From: Hofstenia miamia
Lineage: Eukaryota > Xenacoelomorpha > Acoela
Assembly (NCBI GenBank): GCA_004352715.1
Contig: SCFE01000078.1
Coordinates: forward strand, 510,034 to 574,033
Reading direction: 5' to 3'
Length of the DNA: 64,000 bases
Under the pieces are notes generated by a model. It had not been told where the DNA came from, did not search any database, and saw only the letters and a program-made list of their open reading frames with translations. Positions 62,788 through 64,000 of the stretch are shown here, piece by piece. The first letter of the stretch is position 1. Each line of letters begins with the position of its first letter. The position numbers and the translations under genes are program-made.

Positions 62788-62854
62788 CTCAACAAAGCTA
62801 TTGCTAATCAGTTTCTGAAACTGACGATGAACTAAGGGATCTGATATGAGTTCT
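62788..62854 (-). CDS. ari-1: ariadne-1 E3 ubiquitin ligase, RING1-IBR linker exon
   Basis: This short internal exon of 67 bp supplies the last base of a Leu codon and then 22 codons, including VHRQFQKLISNSFVE. That matches the KYQHLITNSFVE helix between RING1 and IBR of Ariadne-1. The acceptor is tatcttttag and the donor is GTATGT. The phase (one base, then full codons) fits both the TT left by the exon at 63425 and the TGT that opens the IBR exon. The product continues directly into CNRLMRW. Confidence 0.93.
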
Positions 62855-63424
62855 CTAAAAGATATATTTATCAATAAAATACATTACAAGAAACTACACG
62901 AGTACACATTTATTTCAATAATGCAGTCTTAATTGCAAAATAATTTTATAATTATACATGTCCTACGTATATATTCGTAGGAGGTGGTGCAATTGCTGTA
63001 CAGTTGTTGATGGTCAGTTGGTATTGAAATTTTGGCAGTATAAATCGAAAATTTCTCAACTATAAAATGAACATTGTAAATGTATTATTAAATGCTAATC
63101 GCATAAATTTTAGTGTATAAATTATCTGAAACAAAGGCTGAAGAATTATAGACGCACGATACTGCAGCGGATAGAAAATTTCTTTCAACTCATAAAATTA
63201 ATGGATAAGTATCGTAGATTTTTAACAATATGGTTGTTGTAGATAGCAATAACCATACACTAATAAAGAAATTCACATATCATGTAAAACTTCCAATATA
63301 AACGCTATGTGATATGGTAAAAAACAAATTAACGCTAAGTACGCTCTGTCATATCATATATATATTTTTTTCAACCATGCCTGGTTTAAAGAGAGCTCTA
63401 AAACTAAGTACATAAAATACTTAC
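62855..63424 (-). other. Short ari-1 intron (570 bp)
   Basis: The intron runs from GTAAGT at 63424 to ttttag at 62855 on the minus strand. It is AT-rich and has no other feature that I can see. Confidence 0.85.
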
Positions 63425-63480
63425 AAAATTGTTTTATCATCAACAACTAAATTACAATTGACTGCTGGACAGCGAATCAG
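63425..63480 (-). CDS. ari-1: ariadne-1 E3 ubiquitin ligase, end-of-RING1 exon
   Basis: This 56-bp exon encodes LIRCPAVNCNLVVDDKTI plus the first two bases of a Leu codon. It matches the segment ISCPAHGCDILVDD of human ARIH1, which carries the last two zinc-binding cysteines of RING1, the E2-docking domain. The acceptor is ggattgtttag, phase 0, and the donor is a strong GTAAGT. Its size and sequence would be missed by length-based gene finding, but the phase match to the next exon makes it secure. The exons for the rest of RING1 and the N-terminus must lie beyond 64000. Confidence 0.9.
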
Positions 63481-64000
63481 CTAAACAATCCAAAAGTTAA
63501 AATTAGTCTAAATCAAAATATAGAAAAGCACACATGCGTATTTATAGACTAAATATTATTGGTAGTTTTAACAATATCTTATTAAGCAAACATCCATGTA
63601 TATCTCAGCTATAACATTGAATAGAACAACAAACGTAGTAAGTGTACACTTTAAAAGACAAATTTAAATTTCTCAGAAATACTGCTTAGTGTCAAGATTC
63701 TTTACTAAATTTTCATTATATTCTATTGTAAAATACTTTGCAGTAAATGCTTCTTATTTTCCGCAATAAAACTGAATTTTTGAAAATTTGTAAAGAAATA
63801 CAGAGAAATATGTAGTAAATAAGTGATGCCATCTAGTGACTATAATTACAAATATTGTATAATTTAGATTTTAAACAATAATAAAATTTAAACAGGGCCG
63901 TAAAGCATAGAACTCAGCAGAGGGGTTGCGTCAAACATAGTATTATTAAAATAATTATGACAACCAGTATTTTTTCACCTTCTGGTATATAGGCTTTAGA
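63481..64000. other. Upstream ari-1 intron (partial)
   Basis: No further exon is visible up to the window edge. CAGGGCCGTAAAGCATAG at 63893 resembles a hAT-like left terminus, but a partner end would lie outside the window. Confidence 0.45.

Noticed and set aside
1-64000. tRNA, rRNA, CRISPR array, prokaryotic operon or viral genes
   Set aside because: I looked for T-arm-like GTTCGA words with matching stems, regular direct repeats with spacers, and tightly packed genes, and found none. The window is typical animal intron and repeat DNA.

Overview
The window looks like a stretch of an AT-rich animal genome (roughly 70% A+T by eye), most likely an arthropod. The evidence is one split gene with GT-AG introns that matches arthropod and vertebrate Ariadne-1 closely, an internally deleted Tc1/mariner-type element whose N-terminal domain resembles the DUF4817 type common in arthropods, and many short non-autonomous hAT-like elements and (TA)n arrays. 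Nothing prokaryotic is visible. I cannot name the species.

The only conserved host gene I can support is ariadne-1 (ari-1), an RBR-type E3 ubiquitin ligase, on the minus strand. Four internal exons are present, in transcript order 63480-63425 (end of RING1), 62854-62788 (RING1-IBR linker), 58101-57880 (IBR domain) and 19383-19195 (RING2/Rcat with the catalytic cysteine). All four have good splice sites and compatible phases. The introns are 570 bp, about 4.7 kb and about 38.5 kb. The upstream exons (N-terminus, main part of RING1) lie to the right of the window. The C-terminal Ariadne-domain exons were not found and probably lie to the left of the window, in a gap, or in the damaged block at 6.3-10.9 kb.

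Layout: 1-5 kb is repeat-bearing AT-rich DNA with an N gap in a (TA)n array and one hAT-like MITE with a near-perfect 8-bp target duplication. At 5.0-6.3 kb a CTGGCGCTGGG repeat cluster runs into a 1000-N gap. The block at 6.34-10.9 kb is full of stretched homopolymers and looks like uncorrected gap filling. At 11-19 kb there are several MITEs. From 19.4 to 57.9 kb is the giant ari-1 intron, which holds a non-LTR reverse-transcriptase relic, a 927-bp deleted mariner-like element with 29-bp perfect terminal repeats, a decayed classic mariner, more MITEs, and a misplaced 347-bp contig between single Ns. At 58.1-62.8 kb the next intron holds a dead Tc1 element inside a 1546-bp tandem duplication joined by one N, almost certainly an assembly overlap rather than biology.

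I found no undescribed gene system. The most useful results are the ari-1 exon map, the transposons with identifiable target duplications, and the assembly faults a reader should not mistake for real structure.
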